A program made the position numbers and the translations under genes. Below, one piece after another: positions 18,742 through 28,202 of a DNA stretch of 64,000 bases. Each line of letters begins with the position of its first letter. Within the stretch, counting starts at the first letter, position 1. The notes under the pieces were generated by a model. That model was not told the DNA's origin, did not search any database, and saw only the letters and a program-made list of their open reading frames with translations. The stretch comes from Archaeoglobus sp. (GTDB lineage Archaea > Halobacteriota > Archaeoglobi > Archaeoglobales > Archaeoglobaceae), in assembly GCA_017656505.1 (NCBI GenBank), contig JACDNU010000009.1, forward strand, positions 1 to 64,000. Direction: 5' to 3'.

Positions 18742-19986
18742 TCAACCACCAAAAAGATCGAGAGAAACTATACTCTGAATCTGCTTTTCCGATTTTGATA
18801 GAATTTTTAGCCTGTAATCTTCCAGAATGACGTTTTTAACAGATTCAACTGGTATATCCAGCCTTATCTCTCTCGTCCTGCCATACCTCCCCTTTGATAT
18901 AACAATTGAATTCAAAATGCCAAGCATGTCGAGCTCCGAGATGAGATCACTTATCCTTCGCTGGGTTAAAGCGTCTATTCCCGCTCTCTTACAAAGGGAT
19001 TTGTAAACCGTATAAACCTCTCCAGTCGTGAATTTCCTTCTCCCAGTCTGAGCAAGGAGAATCATCCCGTAAAGCAGAATCTTGTTCTGGGTCGGGAGAG
19101 TTCTAACGACCTCATTCACGTGATCGCTCTCTATCTTCTTTACAGCCTTCTTAACATGATCCCTTGAAACCTTACTGGCCCCTTCCCTTTCAGCGATTTC
19201 TCCGCTTACTCTAAGCAAATCCAAAGCCTTCCTCGCATCCCCGTGCTCTTGGGCTGCCAGAGCAGCGCAGTAAGGAATGACCTCTTCGTCAAGAACTCCA
19301 TCATAGAACGCGAGCTCTGCTCTCTGAGCTAAGATGTCCTTGAGCTGTTCAGCGTTGTAGGGGGGGAAGATTATCTCTTCTTCGCTCAAGGAGCTTATCA
19401 CTCTTGGATCGAGAAAGTTCTTGAATTTCAGATCATTTGATATTCCGATAAGGCTCACGCGAGCTCTCTCAAGCTCAGAATTGATCCTCGAGAGGCTGTA
19501 CAGCACCTCATCCCCTTTTCTGACGAGCTTGTCTATCTCATCGAGAACTATGATTATCGTTTGCGAGTGGGCATCAATTGCCATCTTAACTTCTTCATAA
19601 ACCTGATCAGTAGGCCAACCGGTCATCGGGACGTTTCTTCCAAGAACCTTCGCCAATGTTGCTAGAACTCGGTATTGCGTATCAATGATTTCGCAATTCA
19701 AGTAATGCATGTAACATCTGCAGTTATGCTTCTTGCTGAACTTTTCGAGCTCCTTTCCTACGAATTTTACAGTAGCAGTCTTACCCGTTCCAGTCTTACC
19801 GTAGATGAGGATGTTCGAGGGAGTTTCGCCTTTCAAAGCTGAAACGAGAATGGAAGCTAAGGCTTCAAGCTGCCTTTTCCTGTGGGGCAATTGCTCGGGG
19901 GTGTAGGAGTGGCGGAGCACATCCCTGTTCCTGAAAATCCTTACCCCCTTAATTATATCGTCAAAAATATTAAAATTATCTGTCAT
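18742..19986 (-). CDS. cdc6: Orc1/Cdc6 replication initiator
   Basis: 414 residues: AAA+ ATPase domain with Walker A IYGKTGTGKTATVKFVG and Walker B TIIIVLDEIDKLV, sensor region ISNDLKFKNFLDPR, and a C-terminal winged helix (about residues 310-400) that binds origin DNA. It recognises ORB elements and loads MCM. The upstream intergenic region (19987-20410) carries an ORB-like sequence, which fits the archaeal habit of placing the origin next to the initiator gene. Confidence 0.95.
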   Translation of the reverse strand: MTDNFNIFDDIIKGVRIFRNRDVLRHSYTPEQLPHRKRQLEALASILVSALKGETPSNILIYGKTGTGKTATVKFVGKELEKFSKKHNCRCYMHYLNCEIIDTQYRVLATLAKVLGRNVPMTGWPTDQVYEEVKMAIDAHSQTIIIVLDEIDKLVRKGDEVLYSLSRINSELERARVSLIGISNDLKFKNFLDPRVISSLSEEEIIFPPYNAEQLKDILAQRAELAFYDGVLDEEVIPYCAALAAQEHGDARKALDLLRVSGEIAEREGASKVSRDHVKKAVKKIESDHVNEVVRTLPTQNKILLYGMILLAQTGRRKFTTGEVYTVYKSLCKRAGIDALTQRRISDLISELDMLGILNSIVISKGRYGRTREIRLDIPVESVKNVILEDYRLKILSKSEKQIQSIVSLDLFGG

Positions 19987-20410
19987 TTAGATCACCTAGA
20001 ACATTCTACCTACTGCTTAGGCCTTTAAGAATTTTACCATTTCAGTTATTTGTTTATTTATGAGAAATAATTTTCTTTTAAAGAAATTTTATTTGAGTGG
20101 CCTATTTTGTAAAATTTGATTAGTAGCGAGTCACTTGAACTTTGGATTATAATACCCCTTCATTTCCTGTGGAATGCGAGAATAAAAAAGAGGCAGAAAG
20201 ATTTGATAAGCTTTCGCTCTGACTAAACCAAATTACCATGTATTTTTGAAGAAAGTGTTTCAGATAGTTGTTGAGAAACTAAAGTCGTTGGTTAAACTTG
20301 CGCTTGTCTTTCCAAGACTTAAAAGGAATTTTTTATATGATCGCTTTTTTTCCAATCTCCCCTGAGCATTTACCTTATTCCAACATCTTTTTTGCGCTGA
20401 TAATCCCGAA
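19987..20410. other. Candidate replication origin with one ORB-like element
   Basis: A 424-nt gene-free region upstream of cdc6. On the minus strand, 20155-20175 reads TTCCACAGGAAATGAAGGGG, close to the archaeal origin-recognition-box pattern TCCAGTGGAAACGAAGGGG (16 of 19 positions by my count). AT-rich tracts flank it (20040-20120). I found only one convincing ORB; functional origins normally have several, so a single-box or degenerate origin, or none, remains possible. Confidence 0.45.
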
Positions 20411-21910
20411 TCATGAGGCCTTTTCAGCGGTAATGCTCCTTCTGCCGTGATCTATGATCCTCACATCTAAAAAAGTGTTTCTGGGGTAGTTTCCTTTGAT
20501 TGCGATTAGCAGAGGGTAGGTTGCGAGCTGCCTTCCGAAAGTATAAGCTCCCTCAACAAATTCACATCTGACATCGGTTATTTTCCTTCCCAGTGGAAGG
20601 ATTCTTCTCAACATCTCTCTATCTACGTTCTTTCTGACTTTCTCCTTAAAAATTCTGAATTCCTTCTTGTGCTTTTTCAGCAACTTGTCTCCAAAGCTAT
20701 GCATTGGTGTTTTCGAAAGAATCTTTACCTGCCTGATGTTTATCCTCCTCAACCACAGATCCTGCTCTAAAATTTTTTCAAGGAAAGCGTAGTTGATTTC
20801 AAATGTCTTTTTCGTCTCTCCCTTGAGGCCTATCACGAAATTTATTCCAGGCAGGAAGCACGGCATTCCATTGTAGCCTATCTGCTTGCCATAAGCATTC
20901 ACGAGCTTTATCGCCTCCATAACTTCGTCGGGATTGGCGGCGAGATCGTTTGCATCAACCACACGATCATCAGCACTCTCAAGTCCCATCGCAGCGATGT
21001 TTCCAGGGCTTTGATAGATTACGATCGTTTTAACGATCTCTTTGCTCTCCTCCGGCCAAGTTGCTATCGTTTTTGGATTGGCATTGTCCATATGCAAAAC
21101 CCTTATCTTCGGGCATTTTTTCCATATCGCTCTGTGGAAGTTTTTCATAGCTTCAGGATCAGGCTTTGGTATTTCCCTTGAAAAATCCCCCATGTACGTA
21201 AAGAAGTCCGTCTGATTTCCGAGTCTGAAATACCTGCATCCTTTCTTATACAAGGCTTCTATTTCAGCAACAACGGCTTTAGGCTCCCTTTGCGATGGGA
21301 AGCCATGGATTCTCTCGATGCAGAAGGAGCATCTCCTCCAGTAGCAGCCCTTATACGTTTCAATCTCACAGATCACGAAGGGGAAATCAGGGTGATGTTT
21401 TATCACCTCAGCTCCGAGGATGCTGAACTCATTCAGAAAATTCCTGTCAGCTTGGGCTGATTTTAAATTTGAACGGGTTGAACTTGTTGAACCAATTTCC
21501 AAGCTTAAAAAATTAAAAAGATCTGCCTCGAATGGAAAATCAATAATCTCGTAATTTTCCAGCATTAGTCTATCTCTTTTCGACATCTCAAGCACTATTG
21601 GGCCAACAAGGATCTTCTTTTTCGGTTTTTCGGCAGGAAACAAACCTTTGAGCTCTCTCAAGCCGAGAGGTTTTCCGCCCACATACTTCCCCGGTACAAC
21701 CATTCCCGCTATCACAACAACCAAGTCAAAATCGTAAAGTTCCTTTTTTAGCCTGTAATCTTCCCTCAATCTATCTATTGTGGTGTAGAGAGGAGTGTAG
21801 CCTAATTTTTTCAGCATTCCGTAAACGTATCTTGGATATGGGGAGATGTAAGGAGGAACTCCCAAGCATGAAGGTTCGTCAACGTATCCGTCAACGATCG
21901 CAACTTTCAT
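20411..21910 (-). CDS. Radical SAM protein with N-terminal B12-binding-like domain
   Basis: 499 residues. The N-terminal part (KVAIVDGYVDEPSCLGVPPY; KKILVGPIVLEMSKRD) looks like a Rossmann cobalamin-binding-type domain, the middle is a radical SAM barrel, and the C-terminal 70 residues look like a TRAM-type RNA-binding beta domain (ITDVRCEFVEGAYTFGRQLA). The cluster-binding cysteines read GCYWRRCSFC, that is C-x4-C-x2-C instead of C-x3-C-x2-C. It may be a tRNA- or other substrate methylthio- or methyl-transferase-like enzyme. No neighbour narrows this down. Confidence 0.7.
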   Translation of the reverse strand: MKVAIVDGYVDEPSCLGVPPYISPYPRYVYGMLKKLGYTPLYTTIDRLREDYRLKKELYDFDLVVVIAGMVVPGKYVGGKPLGLRELKGLFPAEKPKKKILVGPIVLEMSKRDRLMLENYEIIDFPFEADLFNFLSLEIGSTSSTRSNLKSAQADRNFLNEFSILGAEVIKHHPDFPFVICEIETYKGCYWRRCSFCIERIHGFPSQREPKAVVAEIEALYKKGCRYFRLGNQTDFFTYMGDFSREIPKPDPEAMKNFHRAIWKKCPKIRVLHMDNANPKTIATWPEESKEIVKTIVIYQSPGNIAAMGLESADDRVVDANDLAANPDEVMEAIKLVNAYGKQIGYNGMPCFLPGINFVIGLKGETKKTFEINYAFLEKILEQDLWLRRINIRQVKILSKTPMHSFGDKLLKKHKKEFRIFKEKVRKNVDREMLRRILPLGRKITDVRCEFVEGAYTFGRQLATYPLLIAIKGNYPRNTFLDVRIIDHGRRSITAEKAS

Positions 21911-21991
21911 TGAACTTTCGTGGATGTGATTTCATAAATATTCAACTGTCTCGGTTATAATATAATAACCACTTAACCGCTGATTATCCAA

Positions 21992-23482
21992 TTAAATCCC
22001 TTGTTTGACCCTCTGAACGAGTCTCTTCCACCTAATAAACTTTTCACTCAAATCTCGCTTTCTCTCGAACTCTTTTTCAGGTATAAATTCTATCTCTCCA
22101 ATCCTCCACTGATCCATCGCCAGACCGGCTATCAGATGAGCTCCGTAGGAGGATCCTTCAAGAATCCCGCTTCGGATGACTTTAAAGCCTGTCACATCCG
22201 CAATCCTTTGCAAGAGAAAATCGTTTGAGCTGAGCTTTCCATCCATTCTTATTCGCTCCTCGACGTTGGCTTCCTCTTTCATAATCTCTACGATTTCCGC
22301 AATTCTGAACGCTATGCCTTCAAGCAAAGCCCTGACGATATCCTCTTTTCTCGTTCGATTTGAAATCCCCCAGAAAACGGCCGGAACTTCCTCGTAGTGT
22401 GGAGTCCCCAAACCGGTAAACGATGGGACTGCTAAAACACTCTCATCTTCCGATTCCAAAGCGAGCTTCTCGCTTTCCTCAGGCTTTTCAATGAGGCCGA
22501 GTTCCCTCAACCATTCGATTGATGAGCCGCTGAAACTCAGATAGCCTTCAAGCAGATACCTCTTCATTTTCCTCGTCCTTACTCCTACCATCGGGATCAA
22601 ACCTTTGAGCGAAGCGGAAGGAGCTTCACCAGCGTTCAAGTCAACGAAAGTTCCAGTGCCATTTGTGCACTTTATCGATCCCTTTTCAAAGCATGCCTGG
22701 GCAAAGAAGGATGCTTGCTGGTCTGCTACTACAGAGCAAATGGGAATTCCTTTGTATTCTCCAAAGACTGAGTCTGATGGTTTTATTTCTGGAAGATTCT
22801 CCTTTGGAAAACCGATGATCTTTAGGATGTTATCACTCCATTTCTCATAGAATATGTCATAGATCCCAGTTGCACTCGCGTTGGTGAAGTCTGTAGCATG
22901 TTCTCCACACAGATTGTAAAGTAGCCAGGAGTCCAGGGTTCCGAACTTCAATCTGTCAACGCTGACACCCTTGGGATTGTGACCGAGATTTCGAAGCATC
23001 CACATAAGGTGTACGCTCGCGTGATTCGGGCGAAATGAGAGTTTAGAGATCGTTACCAGATACTTGATCCTTCTGCTTTCTTTTGCGAGGGGATAGAGCA
23101 GCGAAGCTAACTTTCCCAGCGCTTTTCCCACTCTGATTATTGCTAGGTTGTTCAAAGCTTCTGCAATAGGTTTAGCTCTAACATCTTGCCATGTCAACGA
23201 TGGAAAAAGGTTTTCCGATGTTTTACCATCCCACAGAACCGAGGTAGTTCTCTGATTTGTTATAGCGATTGCATCAACCTTCCATTTCTCAATAGCTCTA
23301 TCCAAAAGGTTTTTACTTTTTAAGAAAATATCCTTTGGATCTAGCTCAACAAATCCCGGCTGTGGATTTCTTTTCTCAACCTTCTCAAATCGAGAATCTA
23401 TCATTTTGTGGTCTTCACCGTAATCCTCGTAGACAACAGCTTTTATGTTTGTAGTCCCCACGTCGAGCACGCAAGTTCGCAT
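21992..23482 (-). CDS. glpK: Glycerol kinase-like FGGY carbohydrate kinase
   Basis: 496 residues. N-terminal phosphate motif TCVLDVGTTNIKAVVYEDYG, substrate motif AITNQRTTSVLWDGKT and TWQDVRAKP, and the second ATPase lobe with CTNGTGTFVDLNAG and SSYGAHLIAGLAM. It would phosphorylate glycerol to sn-glycerol-3-phosphate. Upstream on the same strand lie a CCG-domain Fe-S protein and an FAD-linked oxidase, a set that in Archaeoglobus relatives is found with glycerol or ether-lipid-glycerol metabolism genes. Exact sugar specificity is inference; length and motifs fit glycerol kinase. Confidence 0.8.
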   Translation of the reverse strand: MRTCVLDVGTTNIKAVVYEDYGEDHKMIDSRFEKVEKRNPQPGFVELDPKDIFLKSKNLLDRAIEKWKVDAIAITNQRTTSVLWDGKTSENLFPSLTWQDVRAKPIAEALNNLAIIRVGKALGKLASLLYPLAKESRRIKYLVTISKLSFRPNHASVHLMWMLRNLGHNPKGVSVDRLKFGTLDSWLLYNLCGEHATDFTNASATGIYDIFYEKWSDNILKIIGFPKENLPEIKPSDSVFGEYKGIPICSVVADQQASFFAQACFEKGSIKCTNGTGTFVDLNAGEAPSASLKGLIPMVGVRTRKMKRYLLEGYLSFSGSSIEWLRELGLIEKPEESEKLALESEDESVLAVPSFTGLGTPHYEEVPAVFWGISNRTRKEDIVRALLEGIAFRIAEIVEIMKEEANVEERIRMDGKLSSNDFLLQRIADVTGFKVIRSGILEGSSYGAHLIAGLAMDQWRIGEIEFIPEKEFERKRDLSEKFIRWKRLVQRVKQGI

Positions 23483-23584
23483 TAAGCCTAGTTCGTTTTC
23501 TAGAATAAAGATGTTTGGTTAAGGACAGTTAAGAATAGTTAAGAACATTTGGTTGTGGATTACTATTAACTGAACTCGTAAGGT

Positions 23585-24679
23585 TCAGAGAAGCTCAGCC
23601 ACAACCTCCACAACATCTTTCGCATTTAAAGCTCTTTTGCATACCGGACATGAAGTTATGATCGTGTCAGAAGCTTCTAGCAACTGCTTCCTTCTCTCTT
23701 CAGCCATCTTAGACGCCACTACCGGATCGATGTATGCGTAAATCCCACCAAATCCGCAGCAGTATGTTTTCTCTTTGCCGTACCCTACCTCCTTCACTTC
23801 AACACCCACAGCTTTCAGGATTCTTCTGGGGCCGTCTATCACCTTCAAATCCCTTGACAGAATGCAGGGGTCATGATAGCTTGCCGTAGAGGAGTTTAAC
23901 TTCAAACCCAGCTTTTCAAGTTCTCCGAGCTTACCCTCCAGAAACTGGGAAAAGTGTATGGCTTTCATGTTGTATTTTTCATTGAAAATTTTGACGCAGT
24001 GTGGGCAGTTGCTGATAATGCCTTCGTAATTTTTCACGATTTCCCAGATTCTAGCTTTATGCTCCTTGAACTGCCTGAGATAACCCAGTTCTTTCAGATG
24101 AGCCCCACAGCAAATCACATTCTGGAAAGCAAAATCGACTTTGAAATATTCAAGGATTTTTAGCGAAGCATGGATCACCTCCGGCACCTCAAAAGTTCTG
24201 CAGCCGGGGAAGTAGAGGACTTTCCCCTCCTTTATCTCATACCTCTCACCGAAATTTTTCTCTAGATCCTTTACCAAGCTCTCATGGGAAACAAAAGCGA
24301 GCTTGACAGCTTCAGGCTCCTCATCCAGCTCGCAGACTTTACTTCTCTCATCTATAAGAATCTCGTTCACGCTTATATCCATCGGACATGCCTGCTTACA
24401 AGCATTGCATGGCACGCATCTCCATATTGCATCTCCCAATTTTTCTCCAGCGGAACTAAAATATGCGAGCCTAGACTTAACAGAAGGTGAAACTGTAAGC
24501 CTTCTCTCCACATCGAAAACCGGGCAGACATGCAAGCACATGTTCGGGCACAGCATGCATTTCTTGATGTCATCAACTCTCCCGGCCTTCGTTAAAGCCT
24601 CTTTGAGAAAAGATAGCTTGGTTTTAAGGGTTGAGGAGGATGTCGCCTGGAGAACCCACTTTACCGGAATGGGAGGCAT
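23585..24679 (-). CDS. Fe-S oxidoreductase with two CCG domains (GlpC/HdrD-like)
   Basis: 364 residues. Two ferredoxin-type [4Fe-4S] motifs near the N-terminus (CMLCPNMCLHVCP; CVPCNACKQACP) and two cysteine-rich CCG domains (VICCGAHL; YCCGFGG). This is the architecture of GlpC and of the HdrD subunit, which pass electrons from a flavoprotein to a membrane carrier such as menaquinone. It lies between the FAD oxidase (15 nt upstream) and glpK, so it is probably the electron acceptor of the oxidase. Confidence 0.88.
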   Translation of the reverse strand: MPPIPVKWVLQATSSSTLKTKLSFLKEALTKAGRVDDIKKCMLCPNMCLHVCPVFDVERRLTVSPSVKSRLAYFSSAGEKLGDAIWRCVPCNACKQACPMDISVNEILIDERSKVCELDEEPEAVKLAFVSHESLVKDLEKNFGERYEIKEGKVLYFPGCRTFEVPEVIHASLKILEYFKVDFAFQNVICCGAHLKELGYLRQFKEHKARIWEIVKNYEGIISNCPHCVKIFNEKYNMKAIHFSQFLEGKLGELEKLGLKLNSSTASYHDPCILSRDLKVIDGPRRILKAVGVEVKEVGYGKEKTYCCGFGGIYAYIDPVVASKMAEERRKQLLEASDTIITSCPVCKRALNAKDVVEVVAELL

Positions 24680-24693
24680 ACTACCACCTCACC

Positions 24694-26085
24694 CTAGCTT
24701 TCGATAATTTTCGCAACAGAAGGATTCAGGATGTTCTTTCTGTCGAAGATCGTTTTCAGGTCTCTGAAGATGGAGTAGTAACCTCCCAGCTCTTTCTGAA
24801 GCCATTTTGCCCTTATCTTTCCTATTCCGTGATGGTGGCTCAAGCTGGCATACTTTGACGCAACGTTCATTGCCTGCTCCCAAACTTCTCTGTAGTATTC
24901 TTCAAGATCTCCCCTTATTCCTGCAAAGGTGAAGTAGAAGCACAACCCCTCCTCATAGAAGTGCGAAGCGTGGCAGGAAGCGAAAAGCGTTCCGTCGACA
25001 TCTCTTATAGCCTTTAAAATTTTTCTGTAGACTTTCATCGCGTTTTCCCAGAAGCATGAAACCTCAATCGTATCGAAAACTATCCCGAGAGGAACGTATT
25101 TGGATATATCTGAGACATTGAACCGCTCTTTCAGCCAAATTTCAACGGGCTTTTCACCAATAAATTCCCCGGTAGAAACTTCTTTAATCAAAAAATCCCT
25201 TTCGAATTCTGCAAGCTTTCCTTCGACCATAGCAATCATAACAACCCCCTCTACTCCGAAATTTTTCAGAGATTCCAGCCTGTCGAAAATCCGTAGCAAA
25301 GCAGGTTTGAAGCTTTGGAGTATTTTTCTTGCGTTCTCTACCGCCTCATCCATTGATTCGAACTTGAAAGCTACCTTGAAACTTTTTTCTGGAATCTTCC
25401 TTATCTTGAGCGTTACCTCACATATTACTCCCAGCAAACCCTCGCTTCCCGTGAAGATGTCTGCTGGATTGATGAACGCCTTTCTCGGCATTGGCTTGGC
25501 TTCCAGGATTTCCCCATCCGGTGTAACAACCTTAAGGCTTACGATCAGATCTTCAATGTTCCCGTACTTAGTTGAGAACTGTCCGCTTGCCTTCGTAGCT
25601 ACCCACCCTCCAACGGTTGAGCAGTAAAGGCTCTGGGGCGAATGACGGAGGGTGAAACCCTTCTGGTTTAAAATTTCTTCAAGCTTTCCTCCAACCACTC
25701 CAGCTCCGGCTGTTACGAGCATCCTTTTTCCATCGATCTGTATGCTATTCAAGCCAAGGGTTGATAAGGCAATTCCCCCGCAGTAAGGTGTTGCTCCATC
25801 AACAACTCCACTCGCTCCACCGAAGATGTAAACGGGAACTGAATGGGCATTGCAAATCTGCATAACCAATGAAATCTCTTCGGCTGTTGAAGGAAAAACC
25901 ACAGCATCTGGCAAAGCTGGAAGCTCAAATTTCAGCATGCGATTGAGATGAATGGGATTGAAGTCCTTTGAATAGGCTATTCTGTCTTCCAATCGCGTGG
26001 ATACCCTTACTCCCTTTTTTGCTATCTCCCCAACAACCCCCTCAATTTTTCCCGAATACCTCGACTTGCTGAGGATTCTGAGCAT
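24694..26085 (-). CDS. FAD-linked oxidase (GlcD / alkyl-DHAP-synthase-like)
   Basis: 463 residues from the ATG at 26085; the track's longer form would run through the start of the divergent gene at 26137. The N-terminal half is a PCMH-type FAD domain (VYIFGGASGVVDGATPYCGG; GGWVATKASGQFSTKYG), the C-terminal half a FAD-oxidase-C cap ending SLSHHHGIGKIRAKWL with the typical His-rich active site. It would oxidise a 2-hydroxy acid or glycerol-phosphate-like substrate and hand electrons to the Fe-S protein next door. Together with glpK the trio is a likely three-gene operon for glycerol or a related compound. Confidence 0.88.
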   Translation of the reverse strand: MLRILSKSRYSGKIEGVVGEIAKKGVRVSTRLEDRIAYSKDFNPIHLNRMLKFELPALPDAVVFPSTAEEISLVMQICNAHSVPVYIFGGASGVVDGATPYCGGIALSTLGLNSIQIDGKRMLVTAGAGVVGGKLEEILNQKGFTLRHSPQSLYCSTVGGWVATKASGQFSTKYGNIEDLIVSLKVVTPDGEILEAKPMPRKAFINPADIFTGSEGLLGVICEVTLKIRKIPEKSFKVAFKFESMDEAVENARKILQSFKPALLRIFDRLESLKNFGVEGVVMIAMVEGKLAEFERDFLIKEVSTGEFIGEKPVEIWLKERFNVSDISKYVPLGIVFDTIEVSCFWENAMKVYRKILKAIRDVDGTLFASCHASHFYEEGLCFYFTFAGIRGDLEEYYREVWEQAMNVASKYASLSHHHGIGKIRAKWLQKELGGYYSIFRDLKTIFDRKNILNPSVAKIIES

Positions 26086-26136
26086 GCCAATTCTAAAATG
26101 GGAAACTATTTTATTTCTTCTGTATTTTTGATTTTG

Positions 26137-26607
26137 ATGGACGTGTTTTCTGCGGTGAAGGATTGGTTGCTTGAGGAGGGTTTCTTGAAATCCGAAGTTC
26201 CAGACGAGATGGCTGACTGGCATTATGTGGTTGAATTCCCGATCAAATCCAATCAGGTTTCAGATATAATAAAGCCCAAGAACAAGAGGATGATCCTTAT
26301 TTTGAGCGGTATCGTTCTTTCAGAGACCCACTACAAAGCTTTCAACTCACTAACTCCTGAGGAGAAGCAGAGACTAGTTCATAGGTGGAAGATGGATCTG
26401 ATATTCAGAAAAGCAGATTTCAGACTCATCCCGGATGCGATGAATTTGCAAAGAATAGAGTTTTCCATCCCTATTTTCGAGGATTCACTAACAAAAACTT
26501 CAGTTATTGAGGCTTTAAGAGAGCTTTTCAAGTGCAAGTTATACATAATATGGAATGTTCAACACGAGTTCGACAGATTCAGCGATGTGGATTCTATGTA
26601 CCTTTAA
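26137..26607 (+). CDS. DUF2299-like protein
   Basis: 156 residues from ATG 26137 (MDVFSAVKDWLLEEGFLKSE); the track start at 26098 reads into the promoter. It has an N-terminal helix and a beta-rich core (RMILILSGIVLSETHYKAFN) with a conserved-looking WKMDLIFRKADFRLIPD. This recalls the archaeal DUF2299 family, related to type III secretion chaperone-like folds. No function is known. It is divergent from the FAD oxidase; the 51-nt gap holds both promoters. Confidence 0.6.
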   Translation: MDVFSAVKDWLLEEGFLKSEVPDEMADWHYVVEFPIKSNQVSDIIKPKNKRMILILSGIVLSETHYKAFNSLTPEEKQRLVHRWKMDLIFRKADFRLIPDAMNLQRIEFSIPIFEDSLTKTSVIEALRELFKCKLYIIWNVQHEFDRFSDVDSMYL

Positions 26608-26768
26608 ATTCGTATCTTTGTTATTGTTCATTGTTATTCATTGTTATTGTTCAAGAGAATAATTCAAGGAAATGGAAAATAGAGAACATCTGAAATCAAC
26701 TCGGAAGTTACCAATGATGGTGGAAGAATAAGTAAGTTCATATAAAATCTATTATAATCTCTGATTAG

Positions 26769-27725
26769 ATGAGTGACTTTCAAGATTCTCAGGATTCTCA
26801 AAACTCCCAAGACTCCCAAAACTTGCAGAAGTTGAAAGAAAATTCTGAATCAGAAAGCTCGAACAATCTGGACAGTTTTAAGCTTAGAGAGCTGATTAGC
26901 CTTTTGAGAAAAAGAAAGGTTGAAGCCGCAAAGCAGATTGCAGAATTCGGAGAAAAGGCTGTAAAGTTACTCGTACCAATCTTGAAAGAAGGAAAAAACG
27001 ACGTTAGAGAGGGTGCAATTATCGCTCTTGCAGAAATTGGAAAAAGGAATCCTAGAGCTCTTGACCCTCTCTTGGAAGATGAGGACGAGAACGTTAGGGC
27101 TGGAGCTGTATTTGCCCTTTTTCTTGCCGGCGAGGTTGAGAAGGTTATAGAATCGCTGAAAGATGAAAGTGCCTTAGTCAGGGTGACTGCAAAGAATGCT
27201 CTCAGCCTTTCCGATTCGATTGACAAGCTGATTAAAGCACTAGAAAACGAGGATTGGAGGGTAAGATACGGTGTTTCTGCTGCACTCGAAGAGTCGGGTG
27301 AGAGAGCTGTTAAACCCTTGCTCAGGGTTTTAGTTGAGGGAAATAAACAGATGGAACTTGCAAAGTCAATCTTGCTGAGGATAGCTCAGAGAGACCCGGA
27401 GAACTTTATCGATGCATTAGATGATCCAGAGCTAAGAATACCTGCGATGGAGATCCTTTTAGAATCTGGATTGAAAAGAGAGTTTCTTTCTGAGCTTATA
27501 GAGCACAAAAGCAAGAGGGTTAGGGAAGCGGGAATCGTTTTGATCTCTTTCAACCCCGATGAAAGAATTCTGGAGAAGGCTCTCAAGGACGAATCTTGGT
27601 TTGTAAGGATGGTTGCAGCAGAAACCCTTGCAAAGAGATTCGGAAGTAAATATCACAAACGATTAAAAAAACTCCTCAATGATGTGGAGATCGTTAGAGA
27701 AACTGTGAATGAGTTTCTGGAATAG
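26769..27725 (+). CDS. HEAT-repeat protein with Q/S/D-rich N-terminal repeat
   Basis: 318 residues. After an N-terminal low-complexity run (DSQDSQNSQDSQN) come about seven HEAT/PBS-lyase-type repeats (for example DVREGAIIALAEIGKRN, NVRAGAVFALFLAGE, RVRYGVSAALEESGE). It is likely a protein-protein scaffold. A strong TATA-like ATATAAAATCTATTATAAT ends about 13 nt before the ATG, so the mRNA has a very short leader. A second HEAT protein is encoded at 40595. Confidence 0.85.
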   Translation: MSDFQDSQDSQNSQDSQNLQKLKENSESESSNNLDSFKLRELISLLRKRKVEAAKQIAEFGEKAVKLLVPILKEGKNDVREGAIIALAEIGKRNPRALDPLLEDEDENVRAGAVFALFLAGEVEKVIESLKDESALVRVTAKNALSLSDSIDKLIKALENEDWRVRYGVSAALEESGERAVKPLLRVLVEGNKQMELAKSILLRIAQRDPENFIDALDDPELRIPAMEILLESGLKREFLSELIEHKSKRVREAGIVLISFNPDERILEKALKDESWFVRMVAAETLAKRFGSKYHKRLKKLLNDVEIVRETVNEFLE

Positions 27726-27862
27726 TCCAAATTCAGGAGTTAATTATCAACTCCACCTCCAAATCTGAGGATTTTTTACTAACTTTGCGAACTTTTCGAA
27801 ATTTTTTTCCTTATCATCATATATTTAGCAACTTATATTAATAAATCTACCAACTCCTAGAC

Positions 27863-28009
27863 ATGGAGAGACTGATTCACTGTCAGACTGTGATGGAGGA
27901 GGAAAGATTAGGAGAGCTTAAAAGAAAAACGGGGGAAAATTCTACCAAAGACGCGCTTTTGAAGGCGATACAGCATTATCTCCAATGCTACTATTCCGAC
28001 AACTATTGA
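27863..28009 (+). CDS. Small conserved protein, paralogue of the 28203 gene
   Basis: A 48-residue ORF missed by the track. The core QTVMEEERLGELKRKTGENS is clearly related to QTVIKEEKLEELKRRTGKN of the leftward gene at 28203, followed by TKDAL-L-AI-HYL in both. I believe this is the archaeal DUF5371-type family (from memory). It looks like a short helix-turn-helix-sized or adaptor protein. It ends in Tyr/Asp and precedes a zinc-ribbon microprotein by 9 nt, probably in one operon. Confidence 0.65.
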   Translation: MERLIHCQTVMEEERLGELKRKTGENSTKDALLKAIQHYLQCYYSDNY

Positions 28010-28018
28010 GGTGATAAT

Positions 28019-28147
28019 ATGATCAAATGTCCCAACTGTAACTTGCTGGTCGAGGAGAGATCTTACAACTTCGACAAAAAAACCGGCACGTTCAATTGCC
28101 CCATTTGCGGGTTTAAGATTACAATTATGAGTTCTATTACTTTTTAA
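28019..28147 (+). CDS. Zinc-ribbon microprotein
   Basis: A 42-residue ORF with two C-x2-C pairs (KCPNCNLLVEE and NCPICGFKI), a full zinc ribbon and little else. GAGGTGATAAT lies before its ATG. It follows the small paralogue gene at 9 nt, so the pair is likely co-expressed. The role is unknown; a protein of this size may bind RNA or serve as subunit of a larger complex. Confidence 0.6.
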   Translation: MIKCPNCNLLVEERSYNFDKKTGTFNCPICGFKITIMSSITF

Positions 28148-28202
28148 TTTTTATTTAAATTTTATTAAAAAACTTTGAAAAGTAGAAACAGATTCCGATA
28201 AC

